35,241 nt of DNA from an uncultured Eubacteriales bacterium (GCA_900320285.1 ONRQ01000018.1:1-35241); one strand, 5' to 3'; counted from the stretch's first letter, positions 25,945 through 35,177 are shown. Notes: generated from the sequence alone by a model not told the origin. Numbers and translations are program-made.

Positions 25945-26880
25945 TTGCTTAAGGAAAAAGGTTTTTACAAAGGTGTCAATCTGGGCGGCTGGATGTCACA
26001 GTGTGATTACAGCCTTGACAGACTTGACAATTTTATTACGGAGAAAGATTTCGCAGCTATTGCATCCTGGGGAGCCGATCATGTAAGACTTCCGGTGGAT
26101 TACGATGTAGCGGAACTCATGGATGACGGGATCATCAGAATAAGAAGGGCAGTGGATGCGGCTAAGCGCAACGGACTTAATGTAATGCTTGACCTCCACA
26201 AGGCTCCCGGATATTCGTTCGACGCAGGAGAACAGGAATCCGGTTTCTTTGAAAAAAGAGAATATCAGGAAAGATTTCTCAGGCTGTGGGAGAATCTTGC
26301 AAAGGAGTTCGGCGGCGATTACGAGAGCGTGGCATTTGATCTTCTGAACGAGATCACAGACGCTTCCTATCTGCCTGTGTGGAAAAAAATAGCTGCTGAG
26401 TGCGTTGAGCGCATACGCAGATACGCGCCTGATACAGTCATAGTGATAGGCAGTTACGATTATAATGACGTAAGGGCAGTCAAAGATCTTGATGCTCCGC
26501 AGGATGCGTTGGTTGCGTACAGCTTTCACTGCTATGAGCCCCATGACTTCACACACCAGGGGGCATACTGGGATCCGAGGCTGGACAGGGAAAAGAGAAT
26601 AGCGTTCAAAGATTCCGGCACCACTGAGGAAATGTTTGAAGAATTGTTTGAGTCTGCTCTGGCCAAAGCCGCTGAATATGGGGCAGATCTCTACTGCGGC
26701 GAATACGGTGTAATTGATATCGTTTCACCTGAAGAAACCCTTGAGTGGTACAAGGTGATCAACAGGGTATTTGAGCGGCATGGCATATCAAGGACTGCCT
26801 GGAGTTACAAACAGATGGACTTCGGCATAAGCGATGCCCGAATGGATAAGGTAAGAGATGAACTGATAAAATGCCTGTAG
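25945..26880 (+). CDS. Cytoplasmic GH5 glycoside hydrolase (cellulase/endoglucanase-like)
   Basis: A 311-aa (beta/alpha)8 glycosidase. KGVNLGGWMSQ and HVRLPVDYD are the early GH5 signatures; FDLLNEITD supplies acid/base Glu136; YSFHCYEPHDFTHQG is the substrate strand; CGEYGVID supplies nucleophile Glu253. No signal peptide is present, so it acts inside the cell, most likely on imported cello-oligosaccharides or beta-glucosides rather than on cellulose. It starts with TTG at 25945; the ribosome site AAAGGGG is 7 bases upstream and no in-frame ATG fits. It is convergent with the GH94 gene; together they would trim and phosphorolyse oligosaccharides delivered by the ABC importer. Exact linkage specificity (beta-1,4-glucan, mannan, beta-1,3) cannot be read from sequence. 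Confidence 0.87.
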   Translation: MLKEKGFYKGVNLGGWMSQCDYSLDRLDNFITEKDFAAIASWGADHVRLPVDYDVAELMDDGIIRIRRAVDAAKRNGLNVMLDLHKAPGYSFDAGEQESGFFEKREYQERFLRLWENLAKEFGGDYESVAFDLLNEITDASYLPVWKKIAAECVERIRRYAPDTVIVIGSYDYNDVRAVKDLDAPQDALVAYSFHCYEPHDFTHQGAYWDPRLDREKRIAFKDSGTTEEMFEELFESALAKAAEYGADLYCGEYGVIDIVSPEETLEWYKVINRVFERHGISRTAWSYKQMDFGISDARMDKVRDELIKCL

Positions 26881-26896
26881 GCAAAACAACAAAAAA

Positions 26897-26949
26897 CGAT
26901 TCCGCGTTCTTCCGTCCGGCTGACGACGCAAGAACGCGGAATCGCTTTT
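26897..26949. terminator. Bidirectional terminator between GH5 and GH94
   Basis: A perfect 15-bp stem, CGATTCCGCGTTCTT (26897-26911) with its complement at 26930-26944, around an 18-base loop containing a further CGTC/GACG pair. It is flanked by TTTT on the + side and six A on the left (U-run on -), so it should stop both converging transcripts. Confidence 0.9.
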
Positions 26950-26979
26950 ATATAGTTATGGAAGTATGAAGAAAAAGTT

Positions 26980-29412
26980 TTAGCTTATTTTAATGTGGAC
27001 GTCGATGTCCGATGGTTTATCCGGCACCGGTATAAGATTGCCGGAAGGTTTTCCGTTGACCGTTACAGAAGATTTGCCTTTCAGATCGCCTGCAGCGTTT
27101 TCTACGCTTATGTGGTAAGTCGATCCCCTGAATCTGCGTACACATCTGAATGAATCAATGTCAGCAGGGAGGCAAGGGTCGACACGAAGTCCGTCGAGTT
27201 CAGGCCTGATTCCCAGTATGTACTGGCTGACAGCTACGAACGACCATGCAGCCGTTCCTGTGAGCCAGCTGTTTTTGCCTTCGCCGTGTGTCGCGGCGTC
27301 TCTTCCGGCGATCATCTGACAGTAAGCGTAAGGCTCTGTACGGTGTATCTCACTTATGTCCTCAAGGAACACAGGGTTGGTCTTGCGGTAAACATCGAAA
27401 GCTCGGCTTCCGTGTCCCATCATTGCCTCCGAGACTACTATCCACGGATTGCAGTGGCAGAATATGCCGGCATTTTCCTTATATCCAGGCGGATAGGATG
27501 TGATCTCACCAAGCTCCAGATGATATTTTGTATAAGCAGGCTGGAGCACCATTATTCCGTATTCGGTCTCGAGATATTTCTCAACACTCTTCAGTGCGGT
27601 TCCTGCCTCGCCGGTCTCTGCTCCGATACCTGCCATTACACACATGCCCTGAGGTTCTATGAATATGCGGCCTTCTTCGCATTCCTTGCTTCCGACAGGG
27701 GAGCCGTAAGCGTCATACGCACGCCTGAACCATTCTCCGTCCCATCCTGCATCAAGTACAGCGTCGCGCATATCATTTACTTTGGCCGTTACTTCGGCAG
27801 CTTCATCATCACATCCTATATGTGTGAGAAGATCAGCGAATTCGATGCCGTACTTTACATACATGCCGGCAATGAATACGCTCTCGGCGACAGGACCTTC
27901 GCTTGGGCCTGTGATCTGGAAGCTTTCACCCGGATGTTCAGAGAAACAGTTGAGATTGAGACAGTCATTCCAGTCCGCGCGTCCGATGAGCGGGAGGGAA
28001 TGCGGCCCGAGGTGGGTCGTTGTATATCCGAAACTCTTCCTCAGATGATCCAGAAGTGAAGCTTTATTGTCTTTGTTGCTGTCATAAGTGCACTGCTCAT
28101 CGAGTATTCCGAAATCGCCAGTCTCTTTTATGTATGCTGATACACATGCGATCAGCCAGAGAGGGTCATCGTTGAAGCCGCTTCCGACTGCCATGTTTCC
28201 GCGCTTTGTCAGAGGCTGATACTGATGGTAAGTGCTTCCGTCAGGGAACTGCGTGTTTGCGATATCGATTATCCTCTCACGCGCTCTTTCCGGTATAAGA
28301 TGTACGAAACCGAGGAGATCCTGGCAGGAATCGCGGAAACCCATGCCGCGTCCCAGACCGCTCTCATAGTAGCTGGCGGATCTGCTCATGTTGAATGTCA
28401 CCATGCACTGATACTGATTCCATATATTGACAGCTCTGTTGAGCTTTTCATTTGCCGATTCGATATTATAGCTCGAGAGGAGGTCACTCCAGTAAGTCCG
28501 GAGAGCCTGCAGAGCGGCATCAAACTGATCATCAGTACTGAACAGGGAAATCAGTCTGTCCGCAGGAGCTTTGTTAATGATTCCCGGAGCCGAGAACTTC
28601 TCTGAATACGGATTCTCGCAGTATCCGAGGATGAAAATGCATGAATAGCTTTTTCCCGGTTCAAGCGAGATCTTCAGATGATGACTGCCGACAGGAGCCC
28701 ATCCGTGAGCTACGCTGTTATAACTGGCACCTGCTTCTACTGCACGAGGCTTGTCAGCACCGTTGTAAATACCTACGAACTCATCCCGGCTGGTATCGAA
28801 GCCGCAGATATCCTTGTTTACATGAAATACTGCATAGTGGTTTCTGCGTTCGCGGTATTCGGTCTTGTGATATATACTGCTACCTTCAACTTCAACCTCT
28901 CCGATCGAGAAGTTCCTCTGGAAGTTAGAAGCATCATCCTGCGCGTCCCAGAGACAGAACTCTACATAACTGTACAGATCGAGCTCTTTAGTTTCAGAGG
29001 AGCTGTTCATCAGGGTAAGTCTGGTGAGTTCGCAGTTTTCGTGAAGAGGTACGAATACCTCCTGAACTGCATCGAGACCGTTCTTCGAGCTTTCGAATAC
29101 GGTATATCCGAGACCGTGTCTGCATTTGTAGGAATCAAGAGGAACTTTTACAGGTTGCCAGCCCGGGTTCCATATGCAGTTTCCATCCTTTATATAGTAG
29201 TAATGTCCGCCGCAGTCCATCGGACTGTTGTTATAACGGTAGCGGGTGAGCCTCATCAGCTTCGCATCCTTATAAAAGCAATAGCCTCCCGATGTATTTG
29301 AGATAAGCCTGAAGAAGTCCTGTGATCCGAGATAGTTGATCCACGGAAGGGGAGTCTCAGGCGTTGTTATCACATATTCGTTGTTTATATCGTCAAAATA
29401 CCCAAATTTCAT
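26980..29412 (-). CDS. cbp: Cellobiose phosphorylase (GH94)
   Basis: An 810-aa enzyme, the usual size for GH94 cellobiose phosphorylases. The N-terminal beta-sandwich starts [20 protein letters not shown]; the (alpha/alpha)6 barrel has [16 protein letters not shown], then [12 protein letters not shown] (residues 477-488) carrying the general-acid aspartate region, and later FCHCNPW and the [11 protein letters not shown] motif. Reaction: cellobiose plus phosphate gives glucose-1-phosphate plus glucose, saving one ATP per disaccharide. No signal peptide, so cytoplasmic. Single minus-strand gene divergent from lacI, with its own promoter and an operator just downstream of it. Other GH94 activities (cellodextrin or chitobiose) exist, but the motif spelling and length favour cellobiose. 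Confidence 0.9.
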   Translation of the reverse strand: MKFGYFDDINNEYVITTPETPLPWINYLGSQDFFRLISNTSGGYCFYKDAKLMRLTRYRYNNSPMDCGGHYYYIKDGNCIWNPGWQPVKVPLDSYKCRHGLGYTVFESSKNGLDAVQEVFVPLHENCELTRLTLMNSSSETKELDLYSYVEFCLWDAQDDASNFQRNFSIGEVEVEGSSIYHKTEYRERRNHYAVFHVNKDICGFDTSRDEFVGIYNGADKPRAVEAGASYNSVAHGWAPVGSHHLKISLEPGKSYSCIFILGYCENPYSEKFSAPGIINKAPADRLISLFSTDDQFDAALQALRTYWSDLLSSYNIESANEKLNRAVNIWNQYQCMVTFNMSRSASYYESGLGRGMGFRDSCQDLLGFVHLIPERARERIIDIANTQFPDGSTYHQYQPLTKRGNMAVGSGFNDDPLWLIACVSAYIKETGDFGILDEQCTYDSNKDNKASLLDHLRKSFGYTTTHLGPHSLPLIGRADWNDCLNLNCFSEHPGESFQITGPSEGPVAESVFIAGMYVKYGIEFADLLTHIGCDDEAAEVTAKVNDMRDAVLDAGWDGEWFRRAYDAYGSPVGSKECEEGRIFIEPQGMCVMAGIGAETGEAGTALKSVEKYLETEYGIMVLQPAYTKYHLELGEITSYPPGYKENAGIFCHCNPWIVVSEAMMGHGSRAFDVYRKTNPVFLEDISEIHRTEPYAYCQMIAGRDAATHGEGKNSWLTGTAAWSFVAVSQYILGIRPELDGLRVDPCLPADIDSFRCVRRFRGSTYHISVENAAGDLKGKSSVTVNGKPSGNLIPVPDKPSDIDVHIKIS

Positions 29413-29431
29413 ACAAGCGCTCCCTCATTAG

Positions 29432-29445
29432 CGAATACGTTTTCG
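29432..29445. promoter_or_regulatory. LacI-type operator O1 (controls GH94)
   Basis: CGAATACGTTTTCG, an imperfect palindrome with a central CG. It lies immediately downstream of the minus-strand GH94 promoter, where a bound repressor would block transcription. The two operator-like sites near lacI share its CGAAAACG half. Confidence 0.65.
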
Positions 29446-29458
29446 TAACTTTACAGAT

Positions 29459-29488
29459 ATTATATGGGTGAAGGAAGTATTTTGTAAA
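29459..29488 (-). promoter_or_regulatory. Promoter of the cellobiose phosphorylase gene
   Basis: On the minus strand, TTTACA (29488-29483), 18 bases, TATAAT (29464-29459). A strong sigma-A match, 46 bases upstream of the start codon. Confidence 0.7.
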
Positions 29489-29541
29489 GTAAAATTTTAA
29501 AAAAGTCCGGAAAAATATGAAAATCAGGCAAAAACTGAAGG

Positions 29542-29560
29542 TTTACGAAACTTTACGAAA
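29542..29560 (+). repeat. Tandem TTTACGAAA half-operator repeats
   Basis: TTTACGAAA occurs at 29542-29550 and again at 29552-29560, a 10-base period, one helical turn. The ACGAAA core equals the half-site of the nearby LacI-type operators, so this may be an auxiliary binding site, about 20 bases upstream of the lacI -35. Confidence 0.5.
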
Positions 29561-29578
29561 AAAATTTGAAAAATAGTA

Positions 29579-29607
29579 TTGACGAAAACGATTTAGTATT
29601 TTAAAAT
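29579..29607 (+). promoter_or_regulatory. Promoter of the lacI-ABC transporter operon
   Basis: TTGACG (29579-29584), 17 bases, TAAAAT (29602-29607). The operator-like sequence 29583-29596 lies in the spacer and 29615-29628 at the start site, so the operon is probably autoregulated. Confidence 0.7.
29583..29596. promoter_or_regulatory. LacI-type operator O2 (imperfect)
   Basis: CGAAAACGATTTAG: perfect left half, right half with one mismatch to TTTCG. Its centre is 32 bases (about three turns) from O3, so dimers would bind on the same face. Confidence 0.5.
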
Positions 29608-29614
29608 GAGGCTA

Positions 29615-29628
29615 CGAAAACGGTTTCG
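29615..29628. promoter_or_regulatory. LacI-type operator O3 (near perfect)
   Basis: CGAAAACGGTTTCG is a near-perfect palindrome with the central CG typical of LacI/GalR family sites. It is placed at the expected transcription start of the lacI promoter. A further half-site CGTATTCG follows at 29631-29638, and ACGTATTCGCT (29630-29640) is repeated on the opposite strand at O1. Confidence 0.75.
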
Positions 29629-29669
29629 CACGTATTCGCTGAAATGCGGCAGGAAAGGAGGTATCCGAT

Positions 29670-30677
29670 ATGGTAACCATCAAAGATATCTCCAAGGAAT
29701 GCGGCGTTTCCCCGGCTACTGTTTCAAAGGCTCTCAACGGCTACGCTGAGATCAGCCCAGAGACAGTTGAGCTGGTCAAGCGAACGGCAAGTAAACTTAA
29801 TTACATGCCGAATGCTGCGGCCAGACTGCTCAAGACAAACAGATCTCATAATATCGGAGTGCTGTTCGTCGACGACACCATGAGCGGTCTGACACACGAG
29901 TTCTTCTCCCACATTCTTAACAGCGTGAAAGAGGAGGCCGAAGCTGACGGATATGACATCACTTTTATCAGTAATAATATAGGCAGACAAAAGATGTCAT
30001 TCCTGCAGCACTGCAGATACAGGAACTGCGACGGAGTCGTGATAGCAAGTGTCGACTTTCAGAACCCGGAAGTACTCGAGCTTGTAAGAAGTGAAGTACC
30101 GGTGATTACCATCGACTACTCATTCGACAACCTGAGTTCGATAGTTTCAGACAATCAGGAAGGAGCGTACAGACTCGGCTCCTATCTGGCTGAACAGGGT
30201 CACAGAAAGATCGCTTTTGTACACGGCGAGCGCACCCTGGTAACGCAGAAGCGTATCAGAGGATTCAATAAAGCCATGAATGAATATGGTATAGAGATTC
30301 CTCCTGAATACATCATCGAGGCCCGCTATCACGATGCTGATTCGGTCAGGAAGGCAACAGCGGCGCTGCTCGATCTGGAAGAACCGCCAACGGCAATAAT
30401 GTTCCCGGACGATTTTTCCTTCATAGGAGGGCAGACAGAGATAATTGAAAGAGGGCTGAGCATACCGGATGACATAAGCGTATGCGGATATGACGGCATT
30501 AATCTTTCAAGGATACTCAACCCGCAGCTGACAACCTGGCGTCAGAATGCAGAAAGTATTGGGAAAGAATCGGTTCGTAAACTTGTGGAATCGATAGAGG
30601 GCACGAGTGTAGCCGAACAGATCATGGTGTCGGGGGAGTTTCTTAGCGGAAACAGTGTCAGAAAGTGGGAAAACTAA
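29670..30677 (+). CDS. LacI/GalR-family transcriptional regulator of the cellobiose locus
   Basis: A 335-aa repressor. The N-terminal HTH reads VTIKDISKECGVSPATVSKALNGYAEIS, followed by the hinge helix NAAARLLKTNRSHNIGVL, and then a periplasmic-binding-protein-like effector domain (60-335) with FVHGERTLVTQKRIRGF and MFPDDFSFIGG stretches. Strong AAAGGAGG ribosome site. It sits between the divergent GH94 gene and the downstream ABC importer genes, with LacI-type palindromes on both promoters; it most likely represses both until cellobiose or a phosphorolysis product binds. It ends 35 bases before the binding-protein gene with no terminator between, so it should be the first gene of the importer operon. 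Confidence 0.9.
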   Translation: MVTIKDISKECGVSPATVSKALNGYAEISPETVELVKRTASKLNYMPNAAARLLKTNRSHNIGVLFVDDTMSGLTHEFFSHILNSVKEEAEADGYDITFISNNIGRQKMSFLQHCRYRNCDGVVIASVDFQNPEVLELVRSEVPVITIDYSFDNLSSIVSDNQEGAYRLGSYLAEQGHRKIAFVHGERTLVTQKRIRGFNKAMNEYGIEIPPEYIIEARYHDADSVRKATAALLDLEEPPTAIMFPDDFSFIGGQTEIIERGLSIPDDISVCGYDGINLSRILNPQLTTWRQNAESIGKESVRKLVESIEGTSVAEQIMVSGEFLSGNSVRKWEN

Positions 30678-30712
30678 TAGACCCACAACTATTTTTCAAG
30701 GAGGATAGAATA

Positions 30713-32101
30713 ATGAAGAAGGGATTCAAAGCATTCCTGAGTATCGCTCTTGCAGCAGCCATGATGTTTGGAATGACAGCATGCGGCGGCGGCAGCAGCG
30801 ATGGCGGCGAAGAAGCTGCTGAGGCCGGCAAGGTACTCAACATCTGGTGCTGGAACGACGAATTCCAGACACGCTTCAACGACTATTATCCAGAGGTCGC
30901 TGAGGTTGCAGAGGATGGATCCACAACTACTCTGAAGGACGGAACAGTAGTTAACTGGATCATCGAGCCAAACGAAGGCAACAACTATCAGACAAAGCTT
31001 GATGAGGCTCTGCTCGCACAGGAGAGTGCAGATGCTGACAGCAAGGTAGACATGTTCCTCGTAGAGGCTGACTATGCAAGAAAGTACACAAACTCCGATG
31101 CAACAATGAACGTTGCAGATCTTCCGGGAGTTATCGATGCAACAGCTGATCAGTATGATTACACAAAGGAAGTAGTTTCCGATGCTGACGGCAACGTAAA
31201 GGGTGTTTCCTGGCAGGCTTGCCCGGGACTGATCGCTTACAGACGTTCCATCGCTAAGGAAGTTCTCGGATCTGATGATCCTGAAACTGTTCAGGCAGCT
31301 CTCGCTGACTGGGACAAGTTCGCAGAGACAGCTCAGAAGATGAAGGATGCCGGATACTTCATGCTCTCAGGATATGATGACACATTCAGACCTTTCTACA
31401 ACAATGACGCAGCTCCGTTCGTTGAAGATGGAAAGACACTGAACATCGACAAGAACATCATGGACTGGGTAGCAATGACAAAGGACTACACAGACAAGGG
31501 ATTCAACAACAAGACATCACTCTGGAGTGCTGAGTGGGCAGCTGACCAGGGCAAGGATGCTAAGGTATTCTGCATCCCAGCATGCACATGGGAAATCGAC
31601 TTCACTCTGACAGGCAATGCTGATCCGGATGGAACAAAGGATCCTGAGAAGAGCGCTTGGGGCGACTACGCAGTATGTGTTGGACCTGTTAACTGGTGCT
31701 GGGGCGGTACATGGATCACAGCAGCTACCGGAACAGACAATGCTGACCTGATCGCTGACATCATGATTAAGATGACAACAGATAAGGACATCCTGAACAA
31801 GATCGCTACAGAAAAGGGTGACTTCGTTAACAGCAAGAGCGTTATCGCTGACCTCGCTGCTAACTATGAAGGTAACTCCTTCCTCGGTGGACAGAACCAC
31901 TATGCACTGCTCTCCGACGCTGCAGAAGGCCTGAGCCTGAAGATTGCTTCGCCTTATGACCAGGGCGTCATCGAGAAGATGCAGAGCGCTATGAAGGATT
32001 ACTTTGACGGCAATGCTGACCTCGATAAGGCTAAAGCAAACTTCGAGACAGCTATCAAGGAAATCTATCCAGAAATCGAAACAGTTAACTGGCCTGAATA
32101 A
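30713..32101 (+). CDS. ABC sugar importer solute-binding lipoprotein
   Basis: A 462-aa lipoprotein. I place the start at ATG 30713 (MKKGFKAFLSIAL), directly after CAAGGAGG; a longer in-frame start at 30665 overlaps lacI and has no such site. A signal peptide with lipobox MTAC is followed by a Gly/Ser/Glu linker. The mature domain is a family-1 extracellular solute-binding protein (LNIWCWNDEFQTRFNDYYPEV start). Codon choice is more uniform than in the neighbours (ACA, GCT, AAG, CTC favoured), as expected for an abundant binding protein. A hairpin after the gene may stabilise its message. The ligand is probably cellobiose or cello-oligosaccharides, from the operon's regulator and the adjacent GH94/GH5 genes. 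Confidence 0.9.
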   Translation: MKKGFKAFLSIALAAAMMFGMTACGGGSSDGGEEAAEAGKVLNIWCWNDEFQTRFNDYYPEVAEVAEDGSTTTLKDGTVVNWIIEPNEGNNYQTKLDEALLAQESADADSKVDMFLVEADYARKYTNSDATMNVADLPGVIDATADQYDYTKEVVSDADGNVKGVSWQACPGLIAYRRSIAKEVLGSDDPETVQAALADWDKFAETAQKMKDAGYFMLSGYDDTFRPFYNNDAAPFVEDGKTLNIDKNIMDWVAMTKDYTDKGFNNKTSLWSAEWAADQGKDAKVFCIPACTWEIDFTLTGNADPDGTKDPEKSAWGDYAVCVGPVNWCWGGTWITAATGTDNADLIADIMIKMTTDKDILNKIATEKGDFVNSKSVIADLAANYEGNSFLGGQNHYALLSDAAEGLSLKIASPYDQGVIEKMQSAMKDYFDGNADLDKAKANFETAIKEIYPEIETVNWPE

Positions 32102-32120
32102 TATCAGCCATGCTGAAAGT

Positions 32121-32151
32121 GGGGTGGCCGGAAGGTCACCCCTCTTATTTT
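32121..32151 (+). terminator. Stem-loop between binding-protein and permease genes
   Basis: GGGGTGGCC (32121-32129) and GGTCACCCC (32134-32142) pair over 9 bp (one G-U) around the loop GGAA, followed by TCTTATTTT. The T-run is interrupted, so it probably acts as a partial terminator or an mRNA stabiliser that raises the binding protein over the permeases. Confidence 0.65.
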
Positions 32152-32183
32152 AAAAACGGATCCCCCGATCAAGGAGGTCGAAT

Positions 32184-33155
32184 ATGCCTAAGAAAGACAA
32201 ACCTAAAATTAAAGAAGTGAGCTATGCAAAATGGGGGTATATATTCATAGCACCGTTCTTCATAGTCTTCACTGTTTTCCAGCTCATACCGCTGGCACAG
32301 ACAATATACTACAGTTTCTTTGAGTACTATCGTTCGGGTCTGACCATTATAGGGCCTAATCCGGTTGGTTTAGACAACTATAAGGCGCTGTTTGACAGCG
32401 ACTTTCTTAAATACGCCGGCAACACAGTCATTCTGTGGCTGGCTGGATTCATACCACAGATCATCATTTCTCTCTTGCTCGCAGCCTGGTTCACAGATGT
32501 CAGGCTCAAGATCAAGGGTAAACAATTCTTCAAGGTTGTTATCTACATGCCAAACCTGATCATGGCTTCGGCTTTCGCCATGCTGTTCTTCGCTCTTTTC
32601 TCGGAGAATGGACCGGTCAATGCGTCGCTCGTATCAATGGGCATTTTAAAGGTGCCGTTCAGATTCCTGGCATCAGTGAAGGGAACACGTGGTCTGGTGG
32701 CTCTAATGAACTTCCTGATGTGGTTTGGTAACACAACGATACTTCTCATGGCAGCTGTAATGGGTATCAGTCCTTCTCTGTTCGAAGCAGCGGAGCTTGA
32801 CGGATGCTCACCAAGACAGACATTCTTCAGAGTCACACTGCCGATGATAAGACCAATACTGGTATATGTACTGATAACATCCATGATTGGCGGACTCCAG
32901 ATGTTCGATGTGCCGCAGATCCTCACTAACGGCAAGGGATCGCCTGACCGTACAGTAACTACACTGATAATGTTCCTGAACAACCATCTGTATAGCAAGA
33001 ACTACGGAATGGCAGGTGCAATCTCAGTATTATTATTCGTAATATGTGCAATACTGTGTCTCCTTGTATACTTCAACCTGAATCCAACGGAAAATGACAG
33101 GAAGATGAAAAAGAGAGGCAGGTTAAAAACGGGAAAGGAGGCAGTCAATGGATAA
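32184..33155 (+). CDS. ABC sugar importer permease (MalF/UgpA type)
   Basis: A 323-aa inner-membrane permease with six TM segments. The first is at about 17-40, and the cytoplasmic EAA loop reads EAAELDGCSPRQTFFRVTLPMIRP, the docking site for the ATPase. The N-terminus is Lys-rich (cytosolic). AAGGAGG lies upstream of ATG 32184. The stop overlaps the next permease by 8 bases, so the pair is coupled and forms the heterodimeric channel. Confidence 0.92.
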   Translation: MPKKDKPKIKEVSYAKWGYIFIAPFFIVFTVFQLIPLAQTIYYSFFEYYRSGLTIIGPNPVGLDNYKALFDSDFLKYAGNTVILWLAGFIPQIIISLLLAAWFTDVRLKIKGKQFFKVVIYMPNLIMASAFAMLFFALFSENGPVNASLVSMGILKVPFRFLASVKGTRGLVALMNFLMWFGNTTILLMAAVMGISPSLFEAAELDGCSPRQTFFRVTLPMIRPILVYVLITSMIGGLQMFDVPQILTNGKGSPDRTVTTLIMFLNNHLYSKNYGMAGAISVLLFVICAILCLLVYFNLNPTENDRKMKKRGRLKTGKEAVNG

Positions 33156-33990
33156 GAAGCCTTCAAATGCAAGAACTGTCATAGCCTACATCGTGCTGAT
33201 ATTACTGACGTTCCTGTGCCTGTTCTTCTTCTACATACTCGTGATCAACTGCACAAGGAGCCATCAGCAGATACAGGCAGGATTCTCGTTCCTTCCGGGA
33301 AGTTCTTTCGCAAAGAATTTCAACAGCGTCATCCATGATGCTAAACTGCCGGTACTGTCGGGAATCAAAAACAGCCTTATTGTATCAGCATGCTGTGCTA
33401 TTCTGGCAACGTACTTCTCAGCCCTTACTGCTTATGGACTGTACGCGTACAACTTCAAACTGAAAAAGCCGGCGTTCATATTCATTATGCTGATCCTGGT
33501 AATGCCTACTCAGGTATCCGCAATGGGATTCCTCAATGTAATCACTAAGCTGGGAATGATCAACACTCTGTATCCGCTCATACTGCCTTCAGTGGCTGCA
33601 CCGGCTGTGTTCTACTTCATGTATAGCTACATGCAGTCAAGTCTGCCGCTGGAACTGGTAGAGGCAGCAAGGATCGACGGATCCAATGAGTTCCATACTT
33701 TCAATAAAGTCGTGATTCCTATCATGAAACCGGCGCTGGCTGTACAGGCGATATTCGCCTTTGTACAGAACTGGAACAACTACTTCATCCCGGCTCTGGT
33801 TCTTCAGGAAAACAGCAAGAGAACATTGCCTATCCTGATAGCGATGCTCAGAAGCGCGGACTTCCTGAAGTTCGATATGGGCAAGGTATACATGCTCATA
33901 ACAATAGCGATAGTCCCGATCATCATAGTGTATATAGCGCTGTCCAAGTACATCGTTGCAGGCGTAGCACTTGGCGGAGTCAAGGAATAG
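33148..33990 (+). CDS. ABC sugar importer permease (MalG/UgpE type)
   Basis: A 280-aa permease with six TM segments. The EAA motif is EAARIDGSNEFHTFNKVVIPIMKP, and the C-terminus ends GVALGGVKE, a spelling common in MalG-type subunits. ATG 33148 sits inside the end of the first permease, with AAAGGAGG just upstream. It completes the membrane part of the importer. Confidence 0.92.
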   Translation: MDKKPSNARTVIAYIVLILLTFLCLFFFYILVINCTRSHQQIQAGFSFLPGSSFAKNFNSVIHDAKLPVLSGIKNSLIVSACCAILATYFSALTAYGLYAYNFKLKKPAFIFIMLILVMPTQVSAMGFLNVITKLGMINTLYPLILPSVAAPAVFYFMYSYMQSSLPLELVEAARIDGSNEFHTFNKVVIPIMKPALAVQAIFAFVQNWNNYFIPALVLQENSKRTLPILIAMLRSADFLKFDMGKVYMLITIAIVPIIIVYIALSKYIVAGVALGGVKE

Positions 33991-34008
33991 CATAAGGAGA
34001 AAATAGAC

Positions 34009-35094
34009 ATGGCAGGTATTACATTCAAGAATGTAGTTAAAACATACGACAACGGAGTCACCGTTGTTCCGAATCTCAACCTTGAGATCAAGGATAAGGA
34101 ATTCGTGGTACTGGTCGGTCCTTCCGGATGCGGAAAGTCAACGACTCTGAGAATGATCGCAGGTCTCGAATCCATATCGGACGGTGAACTTTACATCGGC
34201 GACCAGCTTATGAATGCTGTTGCGCCTAAGAACAGAAACATTGCGATGGTGTTCCAGAACTATGCTCTGTATCCGCACCTGAGCGTATACAAAAATATGA
34301 CTTTCGCCCTTGAGCTTGCAAAGGTTCCAAAGGACGAAATGAATAAGAAGGTTAAATGGGCTGCCGAGATCCTCGGCCTTGAGCCTTATCTCGACAGAAA
34401 GCCTAAAGCCCTGTCCGGAGGCCAGAGACAGAGAGTTGCGCTCGGAAGAGCCATGGTTCGTGATCCTGAAGTATTCCTTCTGGACGAGCCGCTTTCAAAT
34501 CTGGATGCCAAGCTCAGGACAGAGATGAGATCGCAGATCAGCAAGCTTCACAAGAAACTCGGAACCACATTCGTCTACGTAACTCATGATCAGACAGAAG
34601 CCATGACAATGGGTGACCGTATCTGCGTAATGAAGGATGGTATTATTCAGCAGTTTGATACACCTCAGAATCTATATGATCATCCGTGCAACGTCTTCGT
34701 AGCAGGCTTCATAGGTTCGCCGCAGATGAACTTCATCGACGCGCAGGTAAAGAAAGTGGACGGCGGATATGCTCTCTGCTTCGGTGAGGCAGAGGTAGTA
34801 GTCGACAAGCCTGAACTTGCAGATTACGTCGGAAAGACGGTAGTCTTCGGAATAAGACCTGAAGACCTCCATGCAGAGAAGCAGTTCTTCGGAAAGGGTA
34901 ATGTGATTAACGCTTATATCGACCTCGATGAAATGATGGGTTCAGAGTCATATCTCTACCTTGAGTACGCAGGCCAGAAGCTGATTGCCAGAGTTCCTGC
35001 AAGACACGCAAAGAAAGCTGAAGAGAACATCGACCTCGCAATAGACATTGAAAAGATCCATCTGTTTGATAAGGAAACAGAGCTTGCTATCTAA
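34009..35094 (+). CDS. ABC sugar importer ATPase (MsmK/UgpC/MalK type)
   Basis: A 361-aa ATPase of the CUT1 sugar importer class. Walker A GPSGCGKST (37-45), Q-loop VFQNYALYPH, signature LSGGQRQRVALGRA from 135, Walker B VFLLDEP (155-161), and switch His193 in VTHDQTEAM. A C-terminal TOBE regulatory domain spans about 235-355. It lies 18 bases after the second permease with AAGGAG, and the operon ends with a terminator. Such ATPases often serve several importers in Firmicutes, so it may energise other sugar transporters as well. Confidence 0.95.
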   Translation: MAGITFKNVVKTYDNGVTVVPNLNLEIKDKEFVVLVGPSGCGKSTTLRMIAGLESISDGELYIGDQLMNAVAPKNRNIAMVFQNYALYPHLSVYKNMTFALELAKVPKDEMNKKVKWAAEILGLEPYLDRKPKALSGGQRQRVALGRAMVRDPEVFLLDEPLSNLDAKLRTEMRSQISKLHKKLGTTFVYVTHDQTEAMTMGDRICVMKDGIIQQFDTPQNLYDHPCNVFVAGFIGSPQMNFIDAQVKKVDGGYALCFGEAEVVVDKPELADYVGKTVVFGIRPEDLHAEKQFFGKGNVINAYIDLDEMMGSESYLYLEYAGQKLIARVPARHAKKAEENIDLAIDIEKIHLFDKETELAI

Positions 35095-35117
35095 GCAAAG
35101 AAAAATAAAGTTTTTTA

Positions 35118-35144
35118 GGCCGGAGAGCACCTCCGGCCTTTCTT
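35118..35144 (+). terminator. Intrinsic terminator of the ABC importer operon
   Basis: GGCCGGAG (35118-35125) and CTCCGGCC (35131-35138), a perfect 8-bp stem with the loop AGCAC, followed by TTTCTT. An A-tract and T-run (35111-35116) upstream suggest it may work in both directions. Confidence 0.85.
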
Positions 35145-35154
35145 GTCAGCAGAA

Positions 35155-35177
35155 AACCCCGCGTTAGACGCGGGGTT
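35155..35177 (-). terminator. Second strong palindrome at the right edge, probably a terminator for a minus-strand unit beyond the window
   Basis: AACCCCGCG (35155-35163) pairs with CGCGGGGTT (35169-35177), a perfect 9-bp stem with a 5-base loop. On the minus strand it is followed by TTTTCT and preceded by a smaller AACGC-ATA-GCGTT hairpin. A minus-strand frame enters from the right edge and its stop TAA falls in the loop, which suggests the 3' end of a gene outside the window. The frame is too short to identify. Confidence 0.45.

Noticed and set aside
27286-28059. 257-codon + strand frame antisense to the cellobiose phosphorylase
   Set aside because: It is fully covered by a conserved GH94 coding sequence; composition is typical of an antisense shadow and there is no start context.
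30665-30712. ATG at 30665 as the start of the binding lipoprotein
   Set aside because: It overlaps lacI and would bury the signal peptide; ATG 30713 follows CAAGGAGG and gives a normal lipoprotein signal.
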